DNA from: Luteibacter sp. OK325
GTDB taxonomy: Bacteria; Pseudomonadota; Gammaproteobacteria; Xanthomonadales; Rhodanobacteraceae
Assembly: GCF_003050935.1 (NCBI RefSeq)
Contig: NZ_QAOX01000005.1
Location: forward strand, 124,001-188,000
Length of the DNA stretch: 64,000 bases
Direction: 5' to 3'
Within the stretch, counting starts at the first letter, position 1; every line of letters begins with the position of its first letter. The translations under genes were made by a program, and so were the position numbers. The notes under the pieces are model-generated. The model was not told the DNA's origin. It did no database searches and saw nothing but the letters and a program-made list of their open reading frames with translations. Below are positions 43,757 to 54,248 of this stretch, one piece after another.

Positions 43757-44401
43757 CTAGCGACCGAGCTGCGAAGCCTCGCGCGCCAGCGCTTCAATCG
43801 CGGCGTAATCGCCAGCAGCCAGCAGGTTCGCTGGCGTCAGCCACGAGCCGCCCACGCAAACCACGTTCGGCAGCGCGAGGAACTCGGCGGCGTTGGCCAG
43901 GCTGATGCCCCCGGTGGGGCAGAAGGTGATCTGCGGCAACGGGCTGGCCCAGGCGCCGATCAGCTTGCTGCCGCCGGCCGGCACCGCCGGGAAGAACTTC
44001 TGGAAGCGGTAACCGCGCTCGAGCAGGTTCATCGCCTCGCTGGAGGTGGCGGCACCCGGCAGCAATGGCAGGTCGTGGTCGGCGGCGGCGTCGAGCAGGC
44101 GCGGCGAGCTGCCCGGCGACACGGCGAACTTCGCGCCGGCCTTGTATGCCGCCTCGAGGTCGCGCGCGGTCAGCACCGTGCCGACGCCGACGAAGGCGCC
44201 TTCGACTTCCGCGGCGATCGCACGCACAGCGTCGAGCGCGGCCGGCGTACGCAGGGTCACCTCGATGGCGCGAATGCCACCGGCCACCAGCGCACGTGCC
44301 ATGCCTACGGCTCTGGAGGCGTCTTCGATGATCACCACGGGAACCACCGGCGCCAGGCGCAGGGTGGATTCGACGAGTTGTTGCTTGGCTTCGTTGCTCA
44401 T
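43757..44401 (-). CDS. eda: KDPG aldolase (2-dehydro-3-deoxy-6-phosphogluconate aldolase)
   Basis: 214-residue class I aldolase that splits KDPG to pyruvate and glyceraldehyde-3-phosphate, last step of the Entner-Doudoroff pathway. The catalytic base is in AIEVTLRT (about 44-51) and the Schiff-base Lys in FQKFFPA (about 132-138); CPTGGIS binds phosphate. The ATG at 44401 starts 19 bases after the edd stop, and both belong to the zwf-pgl-edd-eda unit. REP DNA follows the stop immediately. Confidence 0.96.
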   Translation of the reverse strand: MSNEAKQQLVESTLRLAPVVPVVIIEDASRAVGMARALVAGGIRAIEVTLRTPAALDAVRAIAAEVEGAFVGVGTVLTARDLEAAYKAGAKFAVSPGSSPRLLDAAADHDLPLLPGAATSSEAMNLLERGYRFQKFFPAVPAGGSKLIGAWASPLPQITFCPTGGISLANAAEFLALPNVVCVGGSWLTPANLLAAGDYAAIEALAREASQLGR

Positions 44402-44420
44402 CAGGTACGGCTCCGGAATA

Positions 44421-46232
<1,812 letters not shown>

Positions 46233-46341
46233 GGCAGTTCCGCGTGGCTACGTAGTGGGGTCGCCGGCCCCCGCCGGGGCGACCCGGGCCGCGCGTATCC
46301 CGCGCGGCACGATGGCTTTAACAGCGTTGGGACAGTCGGTC

Positions 46342-47043
46342 TCAGGGCGACCAGTACACGTCGACGGGGACGCGTTCCTGCTTCAACACCGAGGCAATCG
46401 GGAAATCTTCGCCGGCAAGCGCCTTGCCGAGAACCTCTTTCTTGTCGTTGCCTTCGATGTGCAGGTAGAGCGCACGCGTATCGAGCACACGGGGCAGGCT
46501 GAGCGTGATGCGCGGCTCACCGGCGCCTTCGGCGCGCATCGACAGGACGCTTTGCTTGCCGTCGAGATCGAGCGCCTGGGCGAGATGATCGCCGCCCGGG
46601 AAGAACGAAGCGGTATGGCCGTCCGGACCCATGCCAAGGACCACGACGTCGAAGGGCTTGCCGAGGGCATCGACCTTTTCGCCGACGCCGGCGAGCGCGG
46701 CGTCGACGTCATCCGCATGCGCCTTGTCGAACAGTGGCTGGAAGCCCGCGACATGCGCTTCGTGTGCGATCAGCGTTTTCTTGACGAGGCGCGCGTTGGA
46801 ACGCTCGTTGTCTTCGTCCACCCAGCGCTCGTCGACCAGGGAGATGGTGACCTTCGACCAGTCGATTTCCTGTTCTGCCAGCACGGCGAACATCAGCTTC
46901 GGCGTGCTGCCGCCACTGACGACGAGACTGGCCTTGCCGCGCGCCTTGATGGCGGCGTCGAGCTTGCTCGCGATGTCGCGGGCCAGCATGTCGCCAAGGG
47001 TCAGGCGATCGGCGAATTCATGACGATTCACTTTTGCGTTCAT
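46342..47043 (-). CDS. pgl: 6-phosphogluconolactonase
   Basis: 233-residue Pgl (DevB/SOL type) that hydrolyses 6-phosphogluconolactone. Landmarks are LVVSGGSTPKLMFAVL (about 41-56), VTISLVDERWVDEDNERSN (about 66-84) and VVLGMGPDGHTASFFPG (about 133-149). Its ATG overlaps the zwf stop by one base (TGATG), so translation is coupled. Confidence 0.96.
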   Translation of the reverse strand: MNAKVNRHEFADRLTLGDMLARDIASKLDAAIKARGKASLVVSGGSTPKLMFAVLAEQEIDWSKVTISLVDERWVDEDNERSNARLVKKTLIAHEAHVAGFQPLFDKAHADDVDAALAGVGEKVDALGKPFDVVVLGMGPDGHTASFFPGGDHLAQALDLDGKQSVLSMRAEGAGEPRITLSLPRVLDTRALYLHIEGNDKKEVLGKALAGEDFPIASVLKQERVPVDVYWSP

Positions 47044-48515
47044 CAGGCAGCGTCCTCGGCCCAGGTACGGCCATCGCGTTCGATGAGCGCCACGGCGGCG
47101 CTCGGACCCCAGGTACCCGCGGTATACGGCTTCGGCGTGTCACCGCCAGCCTCCCACGCCTGGAGGATGGGGCCGGCCCAGTTCCATGCCGCCTCGACTT
47201 CGTCGCGACGCATGAACAGGGTCGGGTTACCACGAACCACATCGAGGATCAGGCGCTCGTAGGCATCGGGCTGCTGGATGCCGAACGCCGCTGCGAAGCT
47301 CATGTCGAGCGGCACGTGGCGCAGGCGCAGGCCACCCGGGCCCGGATGCTTGATGGTCAGCCACAGCTTCACGCCCTCGTCGGGCTGCAGGCGCAGCGTG
47401 AGGCGGTTGGGTAACAGCGGGCCATTGGCGGGGTCGAAGATGGAATGTGGCAACGCACGGAACGTCACCACGATCTCCGATACGCGACTGGGGAGGCGCT
47501 TGCCGGTGCGCAGGTAGAACGGGACACCGGCCCAGCGCCAGTTACCGATCTCCGCCTTGAGGGCGACGAAGGTTTCGGTCTTGGACTGGTCGCTGCCCAG
47601 TTCGTCCAGGTAGCCCGGGACGCTCTGGCCTTCAGCCGCACCGGCGCGGTACTGCCCGCGCACGGTGAGCTGGCCGGCGTTACTGGCGTCGATGGGACGC
47701 AGCGACCGGAGCACCTTGAGTTTTTCGTCGCGCACGGCATCCGGCGCCAGCGACGACGGCGGCTCCATGGCGAGCATGCAAAGGAGCTGGAGGATATGGT
47801 TCTGGACCATGTCGCGCAGCGCGCCCGCACGGTCGTAGTAGCCGGCGCGATGGCCGACACCGACCGTTTCGGCGACGGTGATCTGCACGTGGTCGATGTG
47901 CTGCGCATTCCACAGCGGCTCGAACAAGGCGTTGCCGAAGCGCAGCGCCAACAGGTTCTGCACCGTTTCCTTACCGAGGTAATGGTCGATGCGGTAGGTC
48001 TGCGATTCGGTGAAGTAACCGGCTACGGCGTCGTTGATCGCATTGGCGCTCTGGAGGTCACGGCCGATCGGCTTCTCCAGCACGACGCGCGAGCGTTCGC
48101 CGTTGAGTTCAAGCGAGCCCAGACGCTGGCAGATGTCGGTGAAGATGTCCGGCGAGGTCGACAGGTAGAACACGCGGATGTGCGTGGGCTGCGCCGCCAT
48201 GAGGGCCGAGAACTCGTCCCAGCCGTCGGGCTTGCGGGCGTCCAGGGAGCGGTAGCCGATCATCGCGATGAAGGCGTCGAGCTGGGCCTTGGCGACATGG
48301 GCCACGCCCTTCTCGATGGCGACGCGAACCTGCTCGCGGTACCCGGCGTCGTCCAGTCCTTCGCGAGCCACACCGATGATCCGGCTGCTCGGCTGGATCT
48401 GGCCGTCGACGAAGCGGTGGTACATGGCGGGAAGGAGCTTGCGGACGGCGAGGTCGCCGGTGCCGCCGAAAATGACCAGATCGAATGGCTCGATCGGCAG
48501 GAGTTGTGCGCTCAC
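47043..48515 (-). CDS. zwf: Glucose-6-phosphate 1-dehydrogenase
   Basis: About 490-residue enzyme oxidising glucose-6-phosphate to the lactone. The NADP loop is IFGGTGDLAVRKLLP near the N terminus and the active-site motif YRIDHYLGKETVQNLL. In-frame GTG starts lie at 48515 and 48551, and an ATG at 48653. 48515 is preferred because the domain begins right after it and the TACCA repeat array would then sit in the promoter or leader rather than overlap the ribosome site; confidence in the start is moderate. First gene of the ED operon, divergent from the GntR gene. Confidence 0.95.
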   Translation of the reverse strand: MSAQLLPIEPFDLVIFGGTGDLAVRKLLPAMYHRFVDGQIQPSSRIIGVAREGLDDAGYREQVRVAIEKGVAHVAKAQLDAFIAMIGYRSLDARKPDGWDEFSALMAAQPTHIRVFYLSTSPDIFTDICQRLGSLELNGERSRVVLEKPIGRDLQSANAINDAVAGYFTESQTYRIDHYLGKETVQNLLALRFGNALFEPLWNAQHIDHVQITVAETVGVGHRAGYYDRAGALRDMVQNHILQLLCMLAMEPPSSLAPDAVRDEKLKVLRSLRPIDASNAGQLTVRGQYRAGAAEGQSVPGYLDELGSDQSKTETFVALKAEIGNWRWAGVPFYLRTGKRLPSRVSEIVVTFRALPHSIFDPANGPLLPNRLTLRLQPDEGVKLWLTIKHPGPGGLRLRHVPLDMSFAAAFGIQQPDAYERLILDVVRGNPTLFMRRDEVEAAWNWAGPILQAWEAGGDTPKPYTAGTWGPSAAVALIERDGRTWAEDAA

Positions 48516-48557
48516 GACAGTGGCCTGTTCAAAGTCGAGGGAAGATGCCACCGGATC

Positions 48558-48595
48558 GTACCAGTGACATACCAGGTCATACCAGCCCCGTACCA
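48558..48595. promoter_or_regulatory. Array of four (G/A)TACCA repeats, GntR-type operator
   Basis: GTACCA, ATACCA, ATACCA and GTACCA start at 48558, 48569, 48579 and 48590, spaced 11, 10 and 11 bases, one helical turn each. They lie just upstream of zwf. The reverse form TGGTAT recurs before gntR. Confidence 0.6.
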
Positions 48596-48639
48596 ATCGC
48601 CGCGGCGTTTCGCCGCCATTGACGGCATGAATACCCAAC

Positions 48640-48651
48640 GGAAACGTTTCC
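48640..48651. promoter_or_regulatory. Palindrome GGAAACGTTTCC (LacI-family-like operator)
   Basis: Perfect 12-base palindrome with a central CG in the zwf-gntR gap, of the general shape of LacI/GalR-family operators but different from the glk site. Confidence 0.45.
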
Positions 48652-48727
48652 ACAGCCCATTTGGATCGTGCAAACGAATGTTTGAATCCCCCGGTGGTAT
48701 GGGCGAACTTGCACGCGCTTGCCCCAG

Positions 48728-48744
48728 TGGTCAGGTATTGGTAT
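48728..48744. promoter_or_regulatory. TGGTCAGGTATTGGTAT repeat before the GntR gene
   Basis: Contains TGGTAT, the reverse complement of the ATACCA units before zwf, with two more TGGT-like half-sites. It ends 10 bases before the start codon, so a bound regulator would block its own expression. Confidence 0.45.
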
Positions 48745-48753
48745 CTTCAGGAA

Positions 48754-49506
48754 ATGGAAATCGCCCTCGTCGCCGAATACCAGCGCCTGCAGCACGACCC
48801 GGCCGCCCGGCTGCCGCTGGCGTACATTCGCCTGCGCCGGGCGATCCGCAACGTGATCGAGAACGGCGAGGTGCAGGTCGGCCATGCGCTGCCTAGCGAA
48901 CGCGACCTGGCCCGGGCCCTCACCCTGTCCCGGGTCACCGTGCGCAAGGCCATCGGTGGCCTTGTCGAGGACGGCCTGCTCACGCAGCGGCACGGTGCCG
49001 GCACCTTCGTCTCCGAGCGCATCGTCAAGCCGCTCTCGCGGATGACCAGTTTCACCGAAGACCTTCGTGCCCGCGGCCTCAACCCGCGCTCGGAGTTTTT
49101 CGAGCGCGCGATCGGTGAAGTCACTCCTGAGGAGTCCATGGCGATGAACCTGTCGCCGGGCACCCAGGTGGTCCGCCTGCACCGCCTGCGCTACGCCGGC
49201 GACGAACCGCTGGCCATCGAGCGCAGCGCCGTTCCGCTGTCGCTCCTGCCCGATCCGAACCTGGTCGAGGACTCCCTCTACGAGGCCCTCGACAAACTGG
49301 GCAACCGTCCGCTTCGCGCCTTGCAGCGCCTGCGCGCGGTAGTGCTCGGTCCGGCGCAGACCCGCTTGCTGCGCCTGAGCGCGGGCAGTGCGGGCCTCAG
49401 CATCGAACGCCGCAGCTTCCTCGACGACGGCCGGATCGTCGAATTCACCTGTTCCTGGTACCGCGGGGACATCTATGACTTCGTCGCCGAGCTGCAAAGC
49501 GACTAA
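48754..49506 (+). CDS. GntR/HutC-family regulator (NagQ-like)
   Basis: 250-residue regulator. The winged HTH (about 20-85) reads LPSERDLARALTLSRVTVRKAIGGLVEDGLL, and a UTRA ligand-binding domain (about 105-245) carries TSFTEDLRARGLNPRSEF and ends FTCSWYRGDIYDFVAEL. HutC-type members near nagA and nagB-II genes (NagQ, DasR, NagR of Bacillus) sense phosphorylated amino sugars. The ATG at 48754 follows CAGGAA; the open frame upstream lies in the regulatory region. It is followed after 15 bases by nagB-II and is divergent from zwf, so both operons may answer to it. Confidence 0.9.
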   Translation: MEIALVAEYQRLQHDPAARLPLAYIRLRRAIRNVIENGEVQVGHALPSERDLARALTLSRVTVRKAIGGLVEDGLLTQRHGAGTFVSERIVKPLSRMTSFTEDLRARGLNPRSEFFERAIGEVTPEESMAMNLSPGTQVVRLHRLRYAGDEPLAIERSAVPLSLLPDPNLVEDSLYEALDKLGNRPLRALQRLRAVVLGPAQTRLLRLSAGSAGLSIERRSFLDDGRIVEFTCSWYRGDIYDFVAELQSD

Positions 49507-49521
49507 CGAGCCAACCAGACC

Positions 49522-50556
49522 ATGACGATCCAGCCGCAAGACACCCTGATGTTCCGCGAAGCGCACGAGACCGCCGAGGTCGTCGAGCGGCAACTCGCCA
49601 ACAACGAAGCCGTGATCGGTGCCCTGGCCGAACGCCTGCGCGCCACACCGCCGCGCATGGTCATCACCTGCGCACGCGGCAGCTCGGATCACGCGGCCAT
49701 GTACGCCAAGTACGTGTTCGAGACCCAGCTCGGTGTCGTCACCGCCTCGGCCTCGCCGTCGGTCACCTCGATCTACCACGCGGCGCAGCGCCTCGATGGC
49801 GCGCTCTACGTCGCCATATCGCAGTCCGGCAAGAGCCCCGACCTGGTCCGCAATGCCGAGGCCGCAAAGAAGGCCGGCGCCTATGTGGTCGCCCTGGTCA
49901 ACGTCGTGGACTCGCCGCTGGCCGCTGTCGCCGATGTGGTCGTGCCGCTGCATGCCGGCCCGGAAACCAGCGTCGCCGCGACCAAGAGCTACCTCGGTGC
50001 ACTGTTCGCGATCCTGCATATCGCCGCACGCTGGAGTGGCAAGCCCGAGATCGCCGACGCGATCACCGCGCTGCCTGCCCAGCTCCGTCACGGCTGGAAC
50101 GCCGACTGGTCGGCGCTCACCGATGGCCTGGTGGATGCGCATAACCTGTTCGTCGTCGGTCGTGGTTTCGGCTTTGCCGGCGCACTCGAAGCAGCACTGA
50201 AGTTCAAGGAAACCTGCGGCCTGCACGCCGAGGCATTCAGTGCGGCCGAAGTGAAGCACGGCCCGATGGCTCTGGTCGGTCCGGACTTCCCCGTGCTGTT
50301 CTTCGCGCAGAACGACGACACGCTGCCCGGCGTTCTCGACGTCGCCGCCGAGTTCCGCAAGCGCGGCGCCAGGGTCTGGGTAGCCGCGCCGGGCGCCACA
50401 GGCGACGACATCCTCCCGCTGGTCGCCACCGCGCCCATCGCCGCGGTGCTGGTCACCGTACAGAGCTTCTATCGCGCCACCGCCGCGCTCGCGCTGCGCC
50501 GTGGCTTCAATCCCGACGTCCCGCCGCACCTGAACAAGGTGACGGAAACCGTCTGA
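49522..50556 (+). CDS. nagB-II: Glucosamine-6-phosphate deaminase, NagB-II (SIS-domain) type
   Basis: 344-residue two-SIS-domain enzyme converting glucosamine-6-P to fructose-6-P and ammonia. Sugar-phosphate loops are CARGSSDHA (about 50-58) and AISQSGKSPD (about 98-107); the second SIS domain (about 190-335) has VVGRGFGFAGALEAALKFKET and SAAEVKHGPMAL. It lacks the glutaminase domain of GlmS, and its position between nagQ-like and nagA genes supports the NagB-II role (frequently misnamed AgaS). Confidence 0.92.
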   Translation: MTIQPQDTLMFREAHETAEVVERQLANNEAVIGALAERLRATPPRMVITCARGSSDHAAMYAKYVFETQLGVVTASASPSVTSIYHAAQRLDGALYVAISQSGKSPDLVRNAEAAKKAGAYVVALVNVVDSPLAAVADVVVPLHAGPETSVAATKSYLGALFAILHIAARWSGKPEIADAITALPAQLRHGWNADWSALTDGLVDAHNLFVVGRGFGFAGALEAALKFKETCGLHAEAFSAAEVKHGPMALVGPDFPVLFFAQNDDTLPGVLDVAAEFRKRGARVWVAAPGATGDDILPLVATAPIAAVLVTVQSFYRATAALALRRGFNPDVPPHLNKVTETV

Positions 50557-50573
50557 TCTACGGAGTTCCTCGT

Positions 50574-51719
50574 ATGACCCTCGCCCTCGTCAACGGCCGC
50601 GTCCTTACCGATAACGGATTCCAGGGTGGCTTCGCCGTCCTGATCGACGATGGAAAGATTACCGGACTCGCTCTGCCGTCCGACCCGCGCGTTCGCGCGG
50701 CGGAACGCCACGACCTCGGTGGCCGCACCCTGCTGCCGGGCTTCATCGACTGCCAGGTCAACGGCGGCGGCGGCGTGCTGTTCAACGACGTGCCCACCGT
50801 CGATGCGATTCGTACCATCGGCGAGGCACACGCGAAGTTCGGTACCACCGGCTTCCTGCCGACCCTCATCAGCGACGATGTCGAGGTGATGGCGAAGGCC
50901 ATCGACGCCGTGAACGACGCCGTGGCGCAGGGCGTACCGGGCGTGCTCGGCATCCATCTCGAGGGCCCGTTCATCGCGCCCGAGCGCAAGGGTGTGCACG
51001 ATGCGGCCAAGTTTCGCATCGCCGATGCGAGTGACGTAGCGATGGTCGCCCGCCGCCATGGTGGCGTGACCCTGCTCACCCTCGCGCCGGAGCGCGCCAG
51101 CGCCGCCGTGCTGCAGGAACTGGTCGCCAACGGCGTGATCGTCGCCGCCGGCCACACCGCAGCGGATTACGACACCACACGCAACGCACTGGCCACGGGT
51201 ATTCGCGGTTTCACGCACCTGTTCAACGCGATGACGCCGTTCACCAGTCGCGAACCCGGCGTGGTCGGCGCGGCACTTGAGGACCCGGCCAGCTGGTGCG
51301 GCCTGATCGTCGACGGCCATCACGTACACCCGGCTTCGCTGCGCGTCGCCATCGCGGCGAAGGCGCGCGAGAAGATGATGCTGGTGACCGACGCCATGCC
51401 GCCGGTCGGCTCGGACGATCCGACCTTCGTGCTCAAGGGCGAGACGATCACGGTGAAAGACGGCGTCTGCCAGACCGCCGACGGCACGCTGGCCGGCTCC
51501 GCGCTGGACATGGCCACGGCTGTGCGCAACACGATCAACATGGTCGGCGTGCCTTACGACGAAGCGGCTCGCATGGCGTCGACCTACCCCGCGGCCTTCC
51601 TCGGTCTTGGCGCCACCCATGGCCACATCGCCGCCGGTTACCGCGCCGACCTGGTCGTGATGGACGACAACCACGACGTCGTGGAGACCTGGATCGCCGG
51701 CGTACGCGTGGTCGGCTGA
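50574..51719 (+). CDS. nagA: N-acetylglucosamine-6-phosphate deacetylase
   Basis: 381-residue amidohydrolase removing acetate from GlcNAc-6-P. Metal and catalytic motifs are LLPGFIDCQVNGGGG (about 53-67), GIHLEGPFIAPERKG (about 124-138), AAGHTAA (about 186-192), FTHLFNAM and VTDAMPPVG with the catalytic Asp. It follows nagB-II by 17 bases, with a GGAG-like site between. Confidence 0.96.
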   Translation: MTLALVNGRVLTDNGFQGGFAVLIDDGKITGLALPSDPRVRAAERHDLGGRTLLPGFIDCQVNGGGGVLFNDVPTVDAIRTIGEAHAKFGTTGFLPTLISDDVEVMAKAIDAVNDAVAQGVPGVLGIHLEGPFIAPERKGVHDAAKFRIADASDVAMVARRHGGVTLLTLAPERASAAVLQELVANGVIVAAGHTAADYDTTRNALATGIRGFTHLFNAMTPFTSREPGVVGAALEDPASWCGLIVDGHHVHPASLRVAIAAKAREKMMLVTDAMPPVGSDDPTFVLKGETITVKDGVCQTADGTLAGSALDMATAVRNTINMVGVPYDEAARMASTYPAAFLGLGATHGHIAAGYRADLVVMDDNHDVVETWIAGVRVVG

Positions 51720-51775
51720 CGACGATACGGTTGTTAAATCCGCGTGACACCAACCCAACGGCCCGCTAAAGTGGC

Positions 51776-51990
51776 GCGGTTCGGGTGTCCCGACTGGCCT
51801 GAGGCCAGCGGGATGAAACGGGAAGCCGGTGCGTCGCCTCGCGACTATTCCGGCACTGCCCCCGCAACGGTAAGCGACAGGAAGGCCTGAAGGTCTTTAC
51901 GGAAACCGGCCATACGCCACTGCGAAAGCGGGAAGGCGCCGGGTTCCGCCACGGCAGGTGGCTGAAGTGAGTCCGGAGACCGGCCCGATG
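51776..51990 (+). ncRNA. Cobalamin riboswitch (AdoCbl type)
   Basis: Conserved blocks appear in order: GGGATGAAACGGGAAGCCGG, then the B12-box region GCCCCCGCAACGG, ending AGTCCGGAGACCGGCC. It is immediately followed by a terminator and lies 150 bases before btuB, so excess cobalamin should stop transcription. Confidence 0.95.
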
Positions 51991-51994
51991 CATT

Positions 51995-52023
51995 CGCCTC
52001 GCGACTATCGCGGGGCGTTTTAT
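51995..52023 (+). terminator. Terminator of the cobalamin riboswitch
   Basis: CGCCTCGCGA-CTA-TCGCGGGGCG forms a ten-pair stem (one G-U) followed by TTTTAT, starting five bases after the aptamer. This is the likely expression platform. Confidence 0.8.
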
Positions 52024-52139
52024 GTTGGGCGATTCGCGGAGGGCGGATCCGGACAGCGTTCCGGGTCGATCCGTGCCCGCATGCCGTTCGCCGTTTGTCC
52101 TCCGTGTCGCCTTTAGCGACGCAATAAGGAAACGGCTCC

Positions 52140-54023
52140 ATGAAGAAGACCCTGCTCGCGATGGCCCTGCTGTCGTCCATCGCCGCCGCCCACGCGGCCG
52201 ACGCTCCTGCCGACCGGCTCGACCCGGTGGTCGTTACCGCCAATCGTGCGGCCACGCCGCTCGATGAAGTGCTCGCGCCGGTCACGCTGATCACCCGCGA
52301 GGACATCGAGCGCCTGCAGCCGGTCAGTGTGCAGGACCTGCTCACCGGCCTGCCGGGCATCGTCATCGCCAACGCAGGCGGCATCGGCCAGCAGACCTCG
52401 CTGTTCATGCGCGGCACCAACTCCTCGCACACCCTGGTCCTGCTCGATGGCGTTCGCGTCGGCACCGTCGGTGCCGGCATCCCGGCCTACGAGCAGCTGC
52501 CGGTGGACCAGATCGACCACATCGAGATCGTCCGCGGCCCGCAGTCGAGCCTGTACGGCTCCGACGCCATCGGCGGCGTCATCCAGATCTTCACCCGCCA
52601 CGGCCAGGCCGGCGAAGCGCCGACCCCGTCGCTTTCAGTCACCGGTGGCAGCCATGGCTACACCGACGGCCAGTTCGGTCTGTCCGGTGGCACCCAGCAC
52701 AGCTGGTACAACGCCAGCCTCGGTGGCCAGTACACCTCGGGTATCAATGCCTGCCGCGTCGGCGCGGGCGACGTGTTCAAGGGCTGCTTCACCAACGAGC
52801 CCGACCACGATGCCTACCGCACCTACAACGGCGCACTCTCCGGCGGCTACCGCTGGGACGACGGCACCGAGCTCACCGGGAGCTGGCTGCGCAGCAAGGG
52901 CGACATCGAATACGACGGCGACTTCCAGAACCTGACCCGCCGCTCGCAGCAGGTCGCCGGCACCAAGCTCGCCTTCAACGCGCTTGAGAACTGGCGCATG
53001 TCGATCAGCCTGGGCCAGAACCAGGACCGTGCCGACAACTACCTCAACGGCGCCGACAAGACCCTGGACTTCGTGAACTACGGTGTGGACAAGGCACGCG
53101 TGGGTTACCTGTACTCCAGGCGCAACCAGGCGTCCTGGCAGAACGACATCACCCTCGCGACAGGCCAGACCCTGAGCGTCGGCGTCGACTACCAGCAGGA
53201 GAAGCTGAAGAGCGACACGGATTACCTCAAGGACACCCGCAACAACACCGGCGTGTTCGCGTTGTACCAGGGCATCTTCGGCGCCAATGAGATCCAGCTC
53301 TCGGCGCGCCACGACCACAACACGCAGTTCGGCAACCACACCACCGGTCAGGCGGCGTACGGCTTCCGCTTCGACAACGGCATGAAGGTCACCGCCTCCT
53401 ATGGCACCGCGTTCCATGCGCCGACCTTCAACGACGAGTACTACCCGTACGGCGCCCCGGTGAACCTGAGCCCCGAGAAGTCGCGCACGGCCGAGATCGG
53501 CCTGTCGGCCCGCCCGGGCATCTGGAACTGGGCGGTCAACGCCTACCAGACCAAGGTGGACGACCTGATCGGCTTCGACGCGAACTTCCTGCCGATCAAT
53601 GTCAGCCAGGCGCGCATTCGCGGCCTGGAAGGGCAGCTGGGCGCGGACGTGGACGGCTGGCACCTGCGTGGCTACGCCACCTTGCAGCAGCCGAAGGACC
53701 GGGACAGCGGCGACGAGTACAACAACCTGCTCGCCCGTCGTCCCAAGCGCACGGCGCGTGTCGACGTGGACCGCGACCTGGGCTCCTTCACGGTCGGCGG
53801 CTCGGTCTACGCGGCTGGCTACAGCTACGACGATGCGGCCAATACGACGCGCCTTGGTGGTTACGCCACGGCCGATGTGCGTGCTACGTGGCACGTCGAT
53901 AGCGACTGGAGCGTTCAGGGTCGCCTGGCCAATGCGTTCGACCGTCACTATGAAACTGCTGCGTATTACAACCAGCTGGGCCGGACGTATTACCTGACCG
54001 TGCGGTATTCGCCGGCGCGTTGA
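52140..54023 (+). CDS. btuB: TonB-dependent vitamin B12 receptor
   Basis: 627-residue outer-membrane receptor. Signal peptide about 1-20 (ends AHA), TonB box DPVVVTANR (about 29-37), plug (about 38-160) with LPGIVIANAGGIGQQTSLFMRG and RGPQSSLYGSDAIGGVIQIFT, then a 22-strand barrel ending YYLTVRYSPAR. Plug sequence and size are those of BtuB, and the cobalamin riboswitch 120-360 bases upstream settles the substrate. No B12 ABC or cob genes follow. Confidence 0.96.
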   Translation: MKKTLLAMALLSSIAAAHAADAPADRLDPVVVTANRAATPLDEVLAPVTLITREDIERLQPVSVQDLLTGLPGIVIANAGGIGQQTSLFMRGTNSSHTLVLLDGVRVGTVGAGIPAYEQLPVDQIDHIEIVRGPQSSLYGSDAIGGVIQIFTRHGQAGEAPTPSLSVTGGSHGYTDGQFGLSGGTQHSWYNASLGGQYTSGINACRVGAGDVFKGCFTNEPDHDAYRTYNGALSGGYRWDDGTELTGSWLRSKGDIEYDGDFQNLTRRSQQVAGTKLAFNALENWRMSISLGQNQDRADNYLNGADKTLDFVNYGVDKARVGYLYSRRNQASWQNDITLATGQTLSVGVDYQQEKLKSDTDYLKDTRNNTGVFALYQGIFGANEIQLSARHDHNTQFGNHTTGQAAYGFRFDNGMKVTASYGTAFHAPTFNDEYYPYGAPVNLSPEKSRTAEIGLSARPGIWNWAVNAYQTKVDDLIGFDANFLPINVSQARIRGLEGQLGADVDGWHLRGYATLQQPKDRDSGDEYNNLLARRPKRTARVDVDRDLGSFTVGGSVYAAGYSYDDAANTTRLGGYATADVRATWHVDSDWSVQGRLANAFDRHYETAAYYNQLGRTYYLTVRYSPAR

Positions 54024-54032
54024 GGCGAACCG

Positions 54033-54116
54033 ATCGCCGCTGAAGCGGCTCCCACAGAACAGCTGCCTGTGCCTGATAGGTACCGGGCTTTTTGTGGGAG
54101 CCGATTCATCGGCGAT
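54033..54116. repeat. REP pair (inverted type A, forward type B)
   Basis: Inverted type A at 54033-54056 and forward type B at 54093-54116, in the gap between btuB and the RND gene on the same strand. Confidence 0.85.
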
Positions 54117-54248
54117 TCCCTCGATCTAAATGAACAAGGCACCCCTGCCTTCCGGCAGGGCCCCCACTAAAGGCACACGCGACACCGTCGCGCTGCCGTC
54201 ATAAAGTCCACGGGCGCGGGTATGCTTCCCGCGATCACAGGAAGTGTC

